Source of the DNA: Sycon ciliatum
Lineage: Eukaryota; Porifera; Calcarea; Leucosolenida; Sycettidae
DNA: 64,000 nt
Direction: 5' to 3'
Assembly (NCBI RefSeq): GCF_964019385.1
Contig: NC_088649.1
Coordinates: 11,600,254 to 11,664,253 of the forward strand
Positions 38,901-52,431 of this stretch are shown here, piece after piece; positions within the stretch are counted from its first letter, which is position 1; each line of letters begins with the position of its first letter. The position numbers and the translations under genes are program-made. The notes beneath the pieces were generated by a model. That model made no database searches, was not told the DNA's origin, and saw only the letters and a program-made list of their open reading frames with translations.

Positions 38901-41900
38901 CCCTTGTCTATGTCCAGCTACACAACGAGATGAGGATGGTCATTGTCATTTTGTGAGCTGCGAACGGGCAGAAAGGTGAGAAAATGTCGGATTTTGACCA
39001 TTTGTGCTCACCTTTCAATTTCAACGTACCTCTTTACAACATTATCCAGCTGTAATGTCAGTAGTCGCATTGGTTTGATTTTTGGTTTGCTTGTAGGGCG
39101 CAGGCACCCACATTCAGTGACCCAGAAAATTTTGCACTGCTGTGAATAGTTTAGTCGCAAAGTGAAGATTCACGGGTAAAAAGCCCCAAACTTGGAGATA
39201 GGTTATTAATCAGCTTTCAGCAGCCGTGGGCGATTTCTTTAGAGAAATGTGGGTCTTTTTCTGGATGCCCTTGTCTATGTCCAGCTACACAACGAGATGA
39301 GGATGGTCATTGTCATTTTCTGAGCTGCGAACGGGCAGAAAGGTGAGAAAATGTCGGATTTTGACCATTTGTGCTCACCTTTCAATTTCAACGTACCTCT
39401 CTACAACATGATCCAGCTGTAATGTCAGTAGTCGCATTGGTTTGATTTTTGGTTTGCTTGTAGGGCGCAGGCACCCACATTCAGTGACCCAGAAAATTTG
39501 GCACTGCTGTGAATAGTTTAGTCGCAAAGTGAAGATTCACGGGTAAAAAGCCCCAAACTTGGAGATAGGTTATTAATCAGCTTTCAGCAGCCGTGGGCGA
39601 TTTCTTTAGAGAAATGTGGGTCTTTTTCTGGATGCCCTTGTCTATGTCCAGCTACACAACGAGATGAGGATGGTCATTGTCATTTTCTGAGCTGCAAACG
39701 GGCAGAAAGGTGAGAAAATGTCGGATTTTGACCATTTGTGCTCACCTTTCAATTTCAACGTGCCTCTCTACAACATGATCCAGCTGTAATGTCAGTAGTC
39801 GCATTGGTTTGATTTTTGGTTTGCTTGTAGGGCGCAGGCACCCACATTCAGTGACCTAGAAAATTTGGCACTGCTGTGAATGGTTTAGTCGCAAAGTGAA
39901 GATTCACGGGTAAAAAGCCCCAAACTTGGAAACAGGTTATTATTCAGCTTTCAGCAGCCGTGGGCCAATTCTTTAAAGAAATGTGGGTGTTTTTCTGGGT
40001 GCCCTTGTCTATGTCCAGCTACACAACGAGATGAGGATGGTCATTGTCATTTTCTTAGCTGCGAACGGGCAGAAAGGTGAGAAAATGTCGGATTTTGACC
40101 AATAATTTTGTGCTCACCTTTCAATTTAAACGTACCTCTCTAAAACATGACCCAGCTGTAATGTCAGTAATCGCATTGGTTTGATTTTTGGTTTGCTTGT
40201 AGGGCGCAGGCACCCACATTCAGTGACCCAGAAAATTTGGCACTCCTGTGAATAGTTTAGTCGCAAAGTGAAGATTCACGGGTAAACAGCCCCAAACTTG
40301 GAAACAGGTTATTAATCAGCTTTCAGCAGCCGTGGGCGAGTTCTTTAGAGAAATGTGGGTCTTTTTCTGGGTGCCCTTGTCTATGTCCAGCTACACAACG
40401 AGATGAGGTTGGTCATTGTCATTTTCTGAGCTGCGAACAGGCAGAAAGGTTAGAAAATGTCGGATTTTGACCATTTGTGCTCACCTTTCAATTTCAACGT
40501 ACCTTTCTAAAAAATGACCCAGCTGTAATGTCAGTAGTCGCATTGGTTTGATTTTTGGTTTGCTTGTAGGGCGCAGGCACTCACATGCAGTGACCCAGAA
40601 AATTTGGCACTGCTGTGAATAGTTTAGTCGCAAAGTGAAGATTCACGGGTAAAAAGCCCCAAACTTGGAAACAGGTTATTATTCAGCTTTCAGCAGCCGT
40701 GGACGAGTTCTTTAACGAAATGTCGATCTTTTTCTGGGTGCCCTTGTCTATGTCCAGGTACACAACGAGATGAGGATGGTCATTGTCATTTTCTGAGCTG
40801 CGAACGGGCAGAAAGGTAAGAAAATGTCGGATTTTGACCATTTGTGCTCACCTTTCAATTTCAACGTACCTCTCTGCAACATGATCCAGCTGTAATGTCA
40901 GTAGTCGCATTGGTTTGATTTTTGGTTTGCTTGTAGGGCGCAGGCACCCACATTCAGTGACCCAGAAAATTTGGCACTGCTGTGAATAGTTTAGTCGCAA
41001 AGTGAAGATTCACGGGTAAAAAGCCCCAAACTTGGAAACAGGTTATTATTCAGCTTTCACCAGCCGTGGGCGAATTCTTTAAAGAAATGTGTATCTTTTT
41101 CTTGATGCCCTTGTCTATGTCCAGCTACACAACGAGATGAGGATGGTCATTGTCATTTTCTGAGCTGCGAACGGGCAGAAAGGTGAGAAAATGTCGGATT
41201 TTGACCATTTGTGCTCACCTTTCAATTTCAACGTACCTCTCTATAACATGACCCAGCTGTAATGTCAGTAATCGCATTGGTTTGATTTTTGGTTTGCTTG
41301 TGGGGCGCAGGCACCCACATTCAGTGACCCAGAAAATTTGGCACTGCTGTGAATAGTTTAGTCGCAAAGTGAAGATTCACGGGTAAAAAGCCCCAAACTT
41401 GGAGATAGGTTATTAATCAGCTTTCAGCAGCCGTGGGCGATTTCTTTAGAGAAATGTGGGTCTTTTTCTGGATGCCCTTGTCTATGTCCAGCTACACAAC
41501 GAGATGAGGATGGTCATTGTCATTTTCTGAGCTGCGAACGGGCAGAAAGGTGAGAAAATGTCGGATTTTGACCATTTGTGCTCACCTTTCAATTTCAACG
41601 TACCTCTCTACAACATGATCCAGCTGTAATGTCAGTAGTCGCATTGGTTTGATTTTTGGTTTGCTTGTAGGGCGCAGGCACCCACATTCAGTGACCCAGA
41701 AAATTTGGCACTGCTGTGAATGGTTTAGTCGCAAAGTGAAGATTCACGGGTAAAAAGCCCCAAACTTGGAAACAGGTTATTATTCAGCTTTCAGCAGCCG
41801 TGGGCCAATTCTTTAAAGAAATGTGGGTCTTTTTCTGGGTGCCCTTGTCTATGTCCAGCTACACAACAAGATGAGGATGGTCATTGTCATTTTCTGAGCT

Positions 41901-43750
41901 GCGAACGGGCAGAAAGGTGAGAAAATGTCGGATTTTGACCAATAATTTTGTGCTCACCTTTCAATTTAAACGTACCTCTCCATAACATGACCCAGCTGTA
42001 ATGTCAGTAATCGCATTGGTTTGATTTTTGGTTTGCTTGTATGGCGCAGGCACCCACATTCAGTGACCCAGAAAATTTGGCACTCCTGTGAATAGTTTAG
42101 TCGCAAAGTGAAGATTCACGGGTAAAAAGCCCAAAACTTGGAGATAGGTTATTAATCAGCTTTCAGCAGCCGTGGGCGAGTTCTTTAGAGAAATGTGGGT
42201 CTTTTTCTGGGTGCCCTTGTCTATGTCCAGCTACACAACGAGATGAGGATGGTCATTGTCATTTTCTGAGCTGCGAACGGGCAGAAAGGTAAGAAAATGT
42301 CGGATTTTGACCATTTATGCTCACCTTTCAATTTCAACGTACCTCTTTACAACATGATCCAGCTGTAATGTCAGTAGTCGCATTGGTTTGATTTTTGGTT
42401 TGCTTGTAGGGCGCAGGCACCCACATTCAGTGACCCAGAAAATTTGACACTGCTGTGAATAGTTTAGTCGCAAAGTGAAGATTCACAGGTAAAAAGCCCC
42501 AAACTTGGAGATAGGTTATTAATCAGCTTTCAGCAGCCGTGGGCGAGTTCTTTAGAGAAATGTGGGTCTTTTTCTGGGTGCCCTTGTCTATGTCCAGCTA
42601 CACAACGAGATGAGGATGGTCATTGTCATTTTCTGAGCTGCGAACGGGCAGAAAGGTTAGAAAATGTCGGATTTTGACCATTTGTGCTCACCTTTCAATT
42701 TCAACGTACCTTTCTAAAAAATGACCCAGCTGTAATGTCAGTAGTCGCATTGGTTTGATTTTTGGTTTGCTTGTAGGGCGCAGGCACTCACATGCAGTGA
42801 CCCAGAAAATTTGGCACTGCTGTGAATAGTTTAGTCGCAAAGTGAAGATTCACGGGTAAAAAGCCCCAAGCTTGGAAACAGGTTATTATTCAGCTTTCAG
42901 CAGCCGTGGGCGAATTCTTTAACGAAATGTGGATCTTTTTCTGGGTGCCCTTGTCTATGTCCAGCTACACAACGAGATGAGGATGGTCATTGTCATTTTC
43001 TGAGCTGCGAACGGGCAGAAAGGTGAGAAAATGTCGGATTTTGACCATTTGTGCTCACCTTTCAATTTCAACGTACCTCTCTGCAACATGATCCAGCTGT
43101 AATGTCAGTAGTCGCATTGGTTTGATTTTTGGTTTGCTTGTAGGGCGCAGGCACCCACATTCAGTGACCCAGAAAATTTGGCACTGCTGTGAATAGTTTA
43201 GTCGCAAAGTGAAGATTCACGGGTAAAAAGTCCCAAACTTGGAAACAGGTTATTATTCAGCTTTCAGCAGCCGTGGGCGAATTCTTTAAAGAAATGTGGA
43301 TCTTTTTCTGGGTGCCCTTGTCTATGTCCAGCTACACAACGAGATGAGGATGGTCATTGTCATTTTCTGAGCTGCGAACGGGCAGAAAGGGGAGAAAATG
43401 TCGGATTTTGACCATTTGTGCTCACCTTTCAATTTCAACGTACCTCTCTATAACATGACCCAGCTGTAATGTCAGTAGTCGCATTGGTTTGATTTTTGGT
43501 TTGCTTGTAGGGCGCAGGCACCCACATTCAGTGACCAGTAAAATTGGGCAATGCTGTGAATAGTTTAGTCGCAAAGTGAAGATTCACGGGTAAAAAGCCC
43601 CAAACTTGGAGATAGGTTATTAATCAGCTTTCAGCAGCCGTGGACGAGTTCTTTAGAGAAATGTGGGTGTTTTTCTGGGTGCCCTTGTCTATGTCCAGGT
43701 ACACAACGAGATGAGGATGGTCATTGTCATTTTCTGAGCTGCGAACGGGC
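31990..43750. repeat. tandem duplication with 6249-bp (17-monomer) offset
   Basis: Roughly 31990-38235 is repeated as 38236-43750. Rare variants match at +6249: AACGTGCCTCTC (33511 and 39760), TTTTCTTAGCTGCG (33806 and 40055), TTTTTCTTGATGCC (34853 and 41102). 6249 equals 17 x 367 plus 10, from two monomers with the 5-bp insertion. The first copy holds two extra monomers (about 36640-37374), after which the offset is 5514. Block edges are approximate because the monomers resemble one another. Confidence 0.85.
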
Positions 43751-46700
43751 AGAAAGGTAAGAAAATGTCGGATTTTGACCATTTGTGCTCACCTTTCAAT
43801 TTCAACGTACCTCTTTACAACATGATCCAGCTGTAATGTCAGTAGTCGCATTGGTTTGATTTTTGGTTTGCTTGTAGGGCGCAGGCACCCACATTCAGTG
43901 ACCCAGAAAATTTTGCACTGCTGTGAATAGTTTAGTCGCAAAGTGAAGATTCACGGGTAAAAAGCCCCAAACTTGGAGATAGGTTATTAATCAGCTTTCA
44001 GCAGCCGTGGGCGATTTCTTTAGAGAAATGTGGGTGTTTTTCTGGGTGCCCTTGTCTATGTCCAGCTACACAACGAGATGAGGATGGTCATTGTCATTTT
44101 CTGAGCTGCGAACTGGCAGAAAGGTAAGAAAATGTCGGATTTTGACCATTTGTGCTCACCTTTCAATTTCAACGTACCTCTTAACAACATGATCCAGCTG
44201 TAATGTCAGTAGTCGCATTGGTTTGATTTTTGGTTTGCTTGTAGGGCGCAGGCACCCACATTCAGTGACCCAGAAAATTTGGCACTGCTGTGAATAGTTT
44301 AGTCGCAAAGTGAAGATTCACGGGTAAAAAGCCCCAAACTTGGAAACAGGTTATTATTCAGCTTTCACCAGCCGTGGGCGAATTCTTTAAAGAAATGTGT
44401 ATCTTTTTCTTGATGCCCTTGTCTATGTCCAGCTACACAACGAGATGAGGATGGTCATTGTCATTTTCTGAGCTGCGAACGGGCAGAAAGGTGAGAAAAT
44501 GTCGGATTTTGACCATTTGTGCTCACCTTTCAATTTCAACGTACCTCTCTATAACATGACCCAGCTGTAATGTCAGTAATCGCATTGGTTTGATTTTTGG
44601 TTTGCTTGTAGGGCGCAGGCACCCACATTCAGTGACCCAGAAAATTTGGCACTGCTGTGAATAGTTTAGTCGCAAAGTGAAGATTCACGGGTAAAAAGCC
44701 CCAAACTTGGAGATAGGTTATTAATCAGCTTTCAGCAGCCGTGGGCGAGTTCTTTAGAGAAATGTGGGTCTTTTTCTGGGTGCCCTTGTCTATGTCCAGC
44801 TACACAACGAGATGAGGATGGTCATTGTCATTTTCTGAGCTGCGAACGGGCAGAAAGGTAAGAAAATGTCGGATTTTGACCATTTGTGCTCACCTTTCAA
44901 TTTCAACGTACCTCTCTACAACATGATCCAGCTGTAATGTCAGTAGTCGCATTGGTTTGATTTTTGGTTTGCTTGTAGGGCGCAGGCACCCACATTCAGT
45001 GACCCAGAAAATTTGACACTGCTGTGAATAGTTTAGTCGCAAAGTGAAGATTCACAGGTAAAAAGCCCCAAACTTGGAGATAGGTTATTAATCAGCTTTC
45101 AGCAGCCGTGGGCGAGTTCTTTAGAGAAATGTGGGTCTTTTTCTGGGTGCCCTTGTCTATGTCCAGCTACACAACGAGATGAGGATGGTCATTGTCATTT
45201 TCTGAGCTGCGAACGGGCAGAAAGGTGAGAAAATGTCGGATTTTGACCATTTGTGCTCACCTTTCAATTTCAACGTACCTTTCTAAAAAATGACCCAGCT
45301 GTAATGTCAGTAGTCGCATTGGTTTGATTTTTGGTTTGCTTGTAGGGCGCAGGCACTCACATGCAGTGACCCAGAAAATTTGGCACTGCTGTGAATAGTT
45401 TAGTCGCAAAGTGAAGATTCACGGGTAAAAAGTCCCAAACTTGGAAACAGGTTATTATTCAGCTTTCAGCAGCCGTGGGCGAATTCTTTAAAGAAATGTG
45501 GATCTTTTTCTGGGTGCCCTTGTCTATGTCCAGCTACACAACGAGATGAGGATGGTCATTGTCATTTTCTGAGCTGCGAACGGGCAGAAAGGGGAGAAAA
45601 TGTCGGATTTTGACCATTTGTGCTCACCTTTCAATTTCAACGTACCTCTCTATAACATGACCCAGCTGTAATGTCAGTAGTCGCATTGGTTTGATTTTTG
45701 GTTTGCTTGTAGGGCGCAGGCACCCACATTCAGTGACCAGTAAAATTGGGCAATGCTGTGAATAGTTTAGTCGCAAAGTGAAGATTCACGGGTAAAAAGC
45801 CCCAAACTTGGAGATAGGTTATTAATCAGCTTTCAGCAGCCGTGGGCGATTTCTTTAGAGAAATGTGGGTGTTTTTCTGGGTGCCCTTGTCTATGTCCAG
45901 CTACACAACGAGATGAGGATGGTCATTGTCATTTTCTGAGCTGCGAACTGGCAGAAAGGTAAGAAAATGTCGGATTTTGACCATTTGTGCTCACCTTTCA
46001 ATTTCAACGTACCTCTTAACAACATGATCCAGCTGTAATGTCAGTAGTCGCATTGGTTTGATTTTTGGTTTGCTTGTAGGGCGCAGGCACCCACATTCAG
46101 TGACCCAGAAAATTTGGCACTGCTGTGAATAGTTTAGTCGCAAAGTGAAGATTCACGGGTAAAAAGCCCCAAACTTGGAAACAGGTTATTATTCAGCTTT
46201 CACCAGCCGTGGGCGAATTCTTTAAAGAAATGTGTATCTTTTTCTTGATGCCCTTGTCTATGTCCAGCTACACAACGAGATGAGGATGGTCATTGTCATT
46301 TTCTGAGCTGCGAACGGGCAGAAAGGTGAGAAAATGTCGGATTTTGACCATTTGTGCTCACCTTTCAATTTCAACGTACCTCTCTATAACATGACCCAGC
46401 TGTAATGTCAGTAATCGCATTGGTTTGATTTTTGGTTTGCTTGTAGGGCGCAGGCACCCACATTCAGTGACCCAGAAAATTTCGCACTGCTGTGAATAGT
46501 TTAGTCGCAAAGTGAAGATTCACGGGTAAAAAGCCCCAAACTTGGAGATAGGTTATTAATCAGCTTTCAGCAGCCGTGGACGAGTTCTTTAGAGAAATGT
46601 GGGTCTTTTTCTGGGTGCCCTTGTCTATGTCCAGCTACACAACGAGATGAGGATGGTCATTGTCATTTTCTGAGCTGCGAACGGGCAGAAAGGTAAGAAA

Positions 46701-49700
46701 ATGTCGGATTTTGACCATTTGTGCTCACCTTTCAATTTCAACGTACCTCTTTACAACATGATCCAGCTGAAATGTCAGTAGTCGCATTGGTTTGATTTTT
46801 GGTTTGCTTGTAGGGCGCAGGCACCCACATTCAGTGACCCAGAAAATTTGGCACTGCTGTGAATAGTTTAGTCGCAAAGTGAAGATTCACAGGTAAAAAG
46901 CCCCAAACTTGGAGATAGGTTATTAATCAGCTTTCAGCAGCCGTGGGCGAGTTCTTTAGAGAAATGTGGGTCTTTTTCTGGGTGCCCTTGTCTATGTCCA
47001 GCTACACAACGAGATGAGGATGGTCATTGTCATTTTCTGAGCTGCGAACTGGCAGAAAGGTTAGAAAATGTCGGATTTTCACCATTTGTGCTCACCTTTC
47101 AATTTCAACGTACCTTTCTAAAAAATGACCCAGCTGTAATGTCAGTAGTCGCATTGGTTTGATTTTTGGTTTGCTTGTAGGGCGCAGGCACTCACATGCA
47201 GTGACCCAGAAAATTTGGCACTGCTGTGAATAGTTTAGTCGCAAAGTGAAGATTCACGGGTAAAAAGCCCCAAACTTGGAAACAGGTTATTATTCAGCTT
47301 TCAGCAGCCGTGGGCGAATTCTTTAACGAAATGTGGATCTTTTTCTGGGTGCCCTTGTCTATGTCCAGCTACACAACGAGATGAGGATGGTCATTGTCAT
47401 TTTCTGAGCTGCGAACGGGCAGAAAGGTGAGAAAATGTCGGATTTTGACCATTTGTGCTCACCTTTCAATTTCAACGTACCTCTTTACAACATGATCCAG
47501 CTGTAATGTCAGTAGTCGCATTGGTTTGATTTTTGGTTTGCTTGTAGGGCGCAGGCACCCACATTCAGTGACCCAGAAAATTTTGCACTGCTGTGAATAG
47601 TTTAGTCGCAAAGTGAAGATTCACGGGTAAAAAGCCCAAAACTTGGAGATAGGTTATTAATCAGCTTTCAGCAGCCGTGGGCGATTTCTTTAGAGAAATG
47701 TGGGTCTTTTTCTGGATGCCCTTGTCTATGTCCAGCTACACAACGAGATGAGGATGGTCATTGTCATTTTCTGAGCTGCGAACGGGCAGAAAGGTGAGAA
47801 AATGTCGGATTTTGACCATTTGTGCTCACCTTTCAATTTCAACGTACCTCTCTACAACATGATCCAGCTGTAATGTCAGTAGTCGCATTGGTTTGATTTT
47901 TGGTTTGCTTGTAGGGCGCAGGCACCCACATTCAGTGACCCAGAAAATTTGGCACTGCTGTGAATAGTTTAGTCGCAAAGTGAAGATTCACGGGTAAAAA
48001 GCCCCAAACTTGGAGATAGGTTATTAATCAGCTTTCAGCAGCCGTGGGCGATTTCTTTAGAGAAATGTGGGTCTTTTTCTGGATGCCCTTGTCTATGTCC
48101 AGCTACACAACGAGATGAGGATGGTCATTGTCATTTTCTGAGCTGCGAACGGGCAGAAAGGTGAGAAAATGTCGGATTTTGACCATTTGTGCTCACCTTT
48201 CAATTTCAACGTACCCCTCTACAACATGATCCAGCTGTAATGTCAGTAGTCGCATTGGTTTGATTTTTGGTTTGCTTGTAGGGCGCAGGCACCCACATTC
48301 AGTGACCCAGAAAATTTGGCACTGCTGTGAATAGTTTAGTCGCAAAGTGAAGATTCACGGGTAAAAAGCCCCAAACTTGGAAACAGGTTATTATTCAGCT
48401 TTCAGCAGCCGTGGGCCAATTCTTTAAAGAAATGTGGGTCTTTTTCTGGGTGCCCTTGTCTATGTCCAGCTACACAACGAGATGAGGATGGTCATATTCA
48501 TTTTCTGAGCTGCGAACGGGCAGAAAGGTGAGAAAATGTCGGATTTTGACCATTTGTGCTCACCTTTCAATTTCAACGTACCTCTCTACAACATGATCCA
48601 GCTGTAATGTCAGTAGTCGCATTGGTTTGATTTTTGGTTTGCTTGTAGGGCGCAGGCACCCACATTCAGTGACCCAGAAAATTTGGCACTGCTGTGAATA
48701 GTTTAGTCGCAAAGTGAAGATTCACGGGTAAAAAGCCCCAAACTTGGAGATAGGTTATTAATCAGCTTTCAGCAGCCGTGGGCGATTTCTTTAGAGAAAT
48801 GTGGGTCTTTTTCTGGATGCCCTTGTCTATGTCCAGCTACACAACGAGATGAGGATGGTCATTGTGATTTTCTGAGCTGCGAACGGGCAGAAAGGTGAGA
48901 AAATGTCGGATTTTGACCATTTGTGCTCACCTTTCAATTTCAACGTACCCCTCTACAACATGATCCAGCTGTAATGTCAGTAGTCGCATTGGTTTGATTT
49001 TTGGTTTGCTTGTAGGGCGCAGGCACCCACATTCAGTGACCCAGAAAATTTGGCACTGCTGTGAATAGTTTAGTCGCAAAGTGAAGATTCACGGGTAAAA
49101 AGCCCCAAACTTGGAAACAGGTTATTATTCAGCTTTCAGCAGCCGTGGGCCAATTCTTTAAAGAAATGTGGGTCTTTTTCTGGGTGCCCTTGTCTATGTC
49201 CAGCTACACAACGAGATGAGGATGGTCATTGTCATTTTCTGAGCTGCGAACGGGCAGAAAGGTGAGAAAATGTCGGATTTTGACCATTAATTTTGTGCTC
49301 ACCTTTCAATTTAAACGTACCTCTCTATAACATGACCCAGCTGTAATGTCAGTAATCGCATTGGTTTGATTTTTGGTTTGCTTGTAGGGCGCAGGCACCC
49401 ACATTCAGTGACCCAGAAAATTTGGCACTCCTGTGAATAGTTTAGTCGCAAAGTGAAGATTCACGGGTAAAAAGCCCCAAACTTGGAGATAGGTTATTAA
49501 TCAGCTTTCAGCAGCCGTGGGCGAGTTCTTCAGAGAAATGTGGGTCTTTTCTGGGTGCCCTTGTCTATATCCAGCTACACAACGAGATGAGGATGGTCAT
49601 TGTCATTTTCTGAGCTGCGAACGGGCAGAAAGGTAAGAAAATGTCGGATGTTGACCATTTGTGCTCACCTTTCAATTTCAACGTACCTTTCTCAAAAATG

Positions 49701-51036
49701 ACCCAGCTGTAATGTCAGTAGTCGCATTGGTTTGATTTTTGGTTTGCTTGTAGGGCGCAGGCACCCACTTTCAGTGACCCAGAAAATTTGGCACTGCTGT
49801 GAATAGTTTAGTCGCAAAGTGAAGATTCACGGGTAAAAAGCCCCAAACATGGAAACAGGTTATTATTCAGCTTTCAGCAGCCATGGGCGAATTCTTTAAC
49901 GAAATGTGGATCTTTTTCTGGGTGCCCTTGTCTATGTCCAGCTACACAACGAGATGAGGATGGTCAGTGTCATTTTGTGAGCTGCGAACGGGCATAAAGG
50001 TTAGAAAATATCGGATTTTGACCATTTGTGCTCACCTTTCAATTTCAACGTACCTTTCTAAAAAATGACCCAGCTGTAATGTCAGTAGTCGCATTGGTTT
50101 GATTTTTGGTTTGCTTGTAGGGCGCAGGCACCCACATTCAGTGACCCAGAAAATTTGGCACTGCTGTGAATAGTTTAGTCGCAAAGTGAAGATTCACGGG
50201 TAAAAAGCCCCAAACTTGGAGATAGGTTATTAATCAGCTTTCAGCAGCCGTGGGCGAGTTCTTTAGAGAAATGTGGGTCTTTTTCTGGGTGCCCTCTTCT
50301 TTTTCCAGCTACACAACGAGATGAGGATTGTCATTGTCATTTTCTGAGCTGCGAACGGGCATAAAGGTTAGAAAATGTCGGATTTTGACCATTTGTGCTC
50401 ACCTTTCAATTTCAACGTACCTTTCTCAAAAATGACCCAGCTGTAATGTCAGTAGTCGCATTGGTTTGATTTTTGGTTTGCTTGTAGGGCGCAGGCACCC
50501 ACTTTCAGTGACCCAGAAAATTTGGCACTGCTGTGAATAGTTTAGTCGCAAAGTGAAGATTCACGGGTAAAAAGCCCCAAACATGGAAACAGGTTATTAT
50601 TCAGCTTTCAGCAGCCATGGGCGAATTCTTTAACGAAATGTGGATCTTTTTCTGGGTGCCTTTGTCTATGTCCAGCTACACAACGAGATGAGGATGGTCA
50701 TTGTCATTTTGTGAGCTGCGAACGGGCATAAAGGTTAGAAAATGTCGGATTTTGACCATTTGTGCTCACCTTTCAATTTCAACGTACCTTTCTAAAAAAT
50801 GACCCAGCTGTAATGTCAGTAGTCGCATTGGTTTGATTTTTGGTTTGCTTGTAGGGCGCAGGCACCCACATTCAATGCCCAAGAAAATTTGGCACTGCTG
50901 TGAATAGTTTAGTCGCAAAGTGAAGATTCACGGGTAAAAAGCCCCAAACTTGGAAACAGGTTATTATTCAGCTTTCAGCAGCCGTGGGCGAATTCTTTAA
51001 AGAAATGTGGATCTTTTTCTGGGTGCCCTTGTCTAT
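43751..51036. repeat. 367-bp satellite array, block with short local duplications
   Basis: Continuous monomers with several short-range repeats. A five-monomer offset of 1835 bp links 44111 and 45946 (GCGAACTGGCAG, CTCTTAACAAC). A two-monomer offset of 735 bp links the CGTACCCCTCTAC variants near 48214 and 48949. A 734-bp offset links CCCCAAACATGGAAACAGG at about 49847 and 50581. The array stops inside a monomer at GCCCTTGTCTAT, where the next element is inserted. No gene seen. Confidence 0.93.
51033..51036. repeat. CTAT target-site duplication, left
   Basis: CTAT is the last satellite sequence before the insert and recurs right after it at 53698-53701. The uninterrupted monomer reads CTTGTCTATGTCCAGC, so removing the insert and one CTAT restores the monomer exactly. 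Confidence 0.85.
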
Positions 51037-51486
51037 CACGGCTGTCCCATGCATGCGATGCGCGTTCATTAAATATGGCGGCCAAATTTTAATCTTTTTC
51101 ATTTTTTACGCGATCTGGCCTAGTCAATTTCGCTCGACTTCCATCTCAAACGGGCAAGGTCAACCGAAACCACGGGTGTTTGCCAGGTCATTCGATAGAG
51201 TTTAGAGCTTGGACTGGCCTTGCCTTCGACTGTGCCGCCGCTCGAGCGATCTTCTTGGGTTACCCACGCCCTACGCATGGTTTCTTTCTCGACGTGGGTG
51301 CAATTATTTTTGGATCGTCGCTCGATTTCAAGGGCTCGCCAACCTCGTCAGCGAATTTTCTCCGCCTCGCAGACAATTTTCTAGTATACCTCGATGTCCT
51401 AGCCTTTCGATTTCGTGTAGTCCTAAGCTTGACGTGCATAACTGTAGCTTTTCGTGGCCATGTTAGAGACGTAATTTTGTTCAGAA
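51037..51486. other. left end and leader of the inserted element
   Basis: No coding function recognised. ATG-rich and palindromic sequence lies near the terminus (GCATGC at 51051-51056 and nearby ATGCG repeats). Overlapping open frames from about 51180 to 51503 are low-complexity translations with no family resemblance that I can see. The region could hold the promoter and 5' untranslated part of the decayed gene that starts at 51487. Confidence 0.4.
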
Positions 51487-51946
51487 ATGGAGGCTCATGT
51501 TAGCTTCCTGTCGTCGTGTTGTCGTATTGGAGGGGAGAAATTCGCGTCAAGGAGTGGACAGACGAAGTATCTTGTGGCAGATCATACTGAATCCATTTTG
51601 GCAGTGTTTCATCTCAATGTGGATGAAACCAAATACACCCTGAACATTTTTGCCACACTTGAAAATTGGCCATGGAATGCACTGTTACTGCCAGGGGCCC
51701 AACATTCTCTGGAGCTCTAGAGGTGGATGTACACCGCTCAAAGACTGGGAGCCACACAGTGGGACAAACTGTTTGAAATGCAAGCCCAAGCCTGGCAGGA
51801 AGTCCAAATGCAGAACACAAACGCAAGACAAACTTGCAGCATGGGAGAAAACGCGGGCCATCGCCCGCAAGCACGAGCACATGCACGCCGCCACCACTGA
51901 CAGCAGCATCACCAACAAAACCTCGCCCCACCACACCAGTACCTGA
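51487..51946 (+). pseudogene. decayed gene with RAG1-like central zinc-region motifs
   Basis: Three segments in three frames line up, in order, with the non-core central zinc region of RAG1. Frame 1 starts at ATG 51487 and has CCRIGGEKF (residues 11-19), where the family has C-x2-C followed by G; the second Cys is Gly here. It continues with SILAVFHLNVDE (residues 36-47). The next frame, from 51633, reads IHPEHFCHT then TGA at 51660-51662, one base from the Cys codon expected in the family's FCHxC. A third frame has W-E-P-H (from 51746), C (51770) and C (51779), then KPKPGRKSK, like the family's W-x-P-H-x4-C-x2-C and basic tail. Two frameshifts, a nonsense codon and a lost Cys make this a pseudogene. 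Related domains occur in vertebrate RAG1 and in N-RAG-TP-type animal transposons; its role there is not settled. Confidence 0.68.
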
Positions 51947-52431
51947 TCACTGGATAGTTTAGTCTGTTCGGTTTACGAATTCAAAAAAGGCAGACAAAAT
52001 AACAAAACTAAAAACACGAGCGTCGCATGGACCGAATCTGATGAGCAGCAGCGCGTCACACCCGCATACCAAGTTTAGTAATAGTAGTAGTATAGTATTT
52101 ATTCATATTTCTCTAGGGCTTAGTGGGTAAATCTCTGCATCCAGAACAGTTCAGTTCAGATAGGAATGCAACAACACACGCACAATGTCCACTATGTCAG
52201 AGTGTGGTAGGGAGAGAAGTGTTTGCAGCTTGCTGGTAGACGTTCAGCCGTGCATGCATTGGCAAATGGCTAGAGCAGACGGCCCGCTGCCCTTAATGTA
52301 AGGCACACACGCAAGCGTCAGAGCTACAGCAGCCAAACAGCATAGTTCATGGATTCATGAAAGACTGCACCATACACTGCGCCAGCTCTGGTAGGGTGCC
52401 CTTTTGAGCATCGTCACTGGTCGGTGACGTT
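51947..52431. other. non-coding stretch of the element, possible intron
   Basis: No frame of interest. It is A/T-richer around 52075-52105 (GTAGTAGTATAGTATTTATTC). It ends with CGTCACTGGTCGGTGACG (6-bp arms) and TTTTGCAG at 52430-52437, which could serve as a 3' splice site into the open frame that follows. I could not find a convincing matching donor. Confidence 0.3.

Noticed and set aside
51614..51936. Minus-strand frames of 83-106 codons across the zinc-domain region
   Set aside because: Antisense shadows of the plus-strand pseudogene, with no family resemblance.
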